Shown here in pieces: positions 14,029-14,144 of a stretch of DNA of 14,144 nucleotides. Below the pieces are notes generated by a model. It worked only from the letters and a program-made list of their open reading frames with translations, did not search any database and had not been told where the DNA came from. Each line of letters opens with the position of its first letter. The stretch's first letter is position 1. Position numbers and translations under genes: made by a program. Origin of the DNA: a bacterium (GTDB lineage: Bacteria; Patescibacteriota; Minisyncoccia; JACQLN01); assembly GCA_030697855.1 (NCBI GenBank), contig JAUYOU010000060.1, forward strand, positions 1 through 14,144. Reading direction: 5' to 3'.

Positions 14029-14123
14029 GGGCTTTGTCTGCGAGTGGAGCGAGCAGTAACAAAACCTTATGGTGAGCTTGTCGAACCATTACATTAAAGT
14101 AATCCTTCGATCATACTCAGGAT
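14027..14123. repeat. Cluster of four short hairpins after the MazG-like gene
   Basis: (1) 14027-14068: AAGG/CCTT, TTTGT/ACAAA and CTGC/GCAG arms around GAGTGGAGCGA. (2) 14069-14089: ATGGT/ACCAT around GAGCTTGTCGA. (3) 14088-14103: ATTAC/GTAAT around ATTAAA. (4) 14102-14123: ATCCT/AGGAT around TCGATCATACTC. Units 2 and 4 share the core TTCGA(N4-5)CTCA in opposite orientation while their stem bases differ in a pairing-preserving way. The cluster may end the polA-mazG transcript or be a dispersed repeat. No gene is seen from 14029 to the window end (116 bases). Confidence 0.6.
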
Positions 14124-14144
14124 GCTCAAATTTAATAATTAATC

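Noticed and set aside
14027..14123. CRISPR array at the 3' end of the window
   Set aside because: The repeated units are 16-42 bp, differ in sequence and orientation, and have no regular spacers; they are hairpins, not direct repeats.

Overview
The window looks like chromosomal DNA from a Candidate Phyla Radiation (Patescibacteria/Parcubacteria-like) bacterium. This is inferred from gene content and style: AT-rich housekeeping genes with few recognisable Shine-Dalgarno (SD) sites, a DNA polymerase I that lacks the whole 3'-5' exonuclease domain, a stand-alone small GIY-YIG protein, type IV pilus machinery and a PBP1A. No rRNA or marker protein is present, so the taxon is not proven.

Layout. 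Bases 1-69 hold the acidic C-terminal tail of an unidentified protein, followed by a bidirectional terminator shared with tyrS (minus). tyrS and a class A penicillin-binding protein (plus) diverge from a 29-bp gap. A textbook promoter and strong SD then drive a 918-residue secreted protein with Ig-like repeats, a PKD-like domain and a dockerin-like calcium-binding end; it is clearly GC-richer than its neighbours. ruvB (minus) converges on it across a terminator. Immediately upstream of ruvB is a tiny GIY-YIG gene that fills a 314-bp segment bounded by imperfect inverted repeats. The 356-bp gap that follows holds operator-like repeats, a consensus promoter, a folded non-coding RNA candidate and a terminator shared with pilB (minus). 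A second GC-richer, SD-led unit follows (a 211-residue putative lipoprotein plus a 53-residue membrane peptide). Then come a gene-less 66-bp palindrome resembling the GIY-YIG element ends, the overlapping tsaE-polA pair, a MazG-like gene and a cluster of small hairpins.

How the genes fit together. Housekeeping functions dominate: translation (tyrS, tsaE), wall synthesis (PBP1A), recombination and repair (ruvB, polA), nucleotide clean-up (MazG) and surface pili (pilB). Two units differ in composition and initiation signals and encode exported proteins; they look like accessory or acquired surface genes.

The points most worth following are the GIY-YIG gene inside inverted repeats with a related gene-less palindrome 3 kb away, and the unidentified structured RNA with its own promoter and terminator. 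All base counts and pairings were done by eye.
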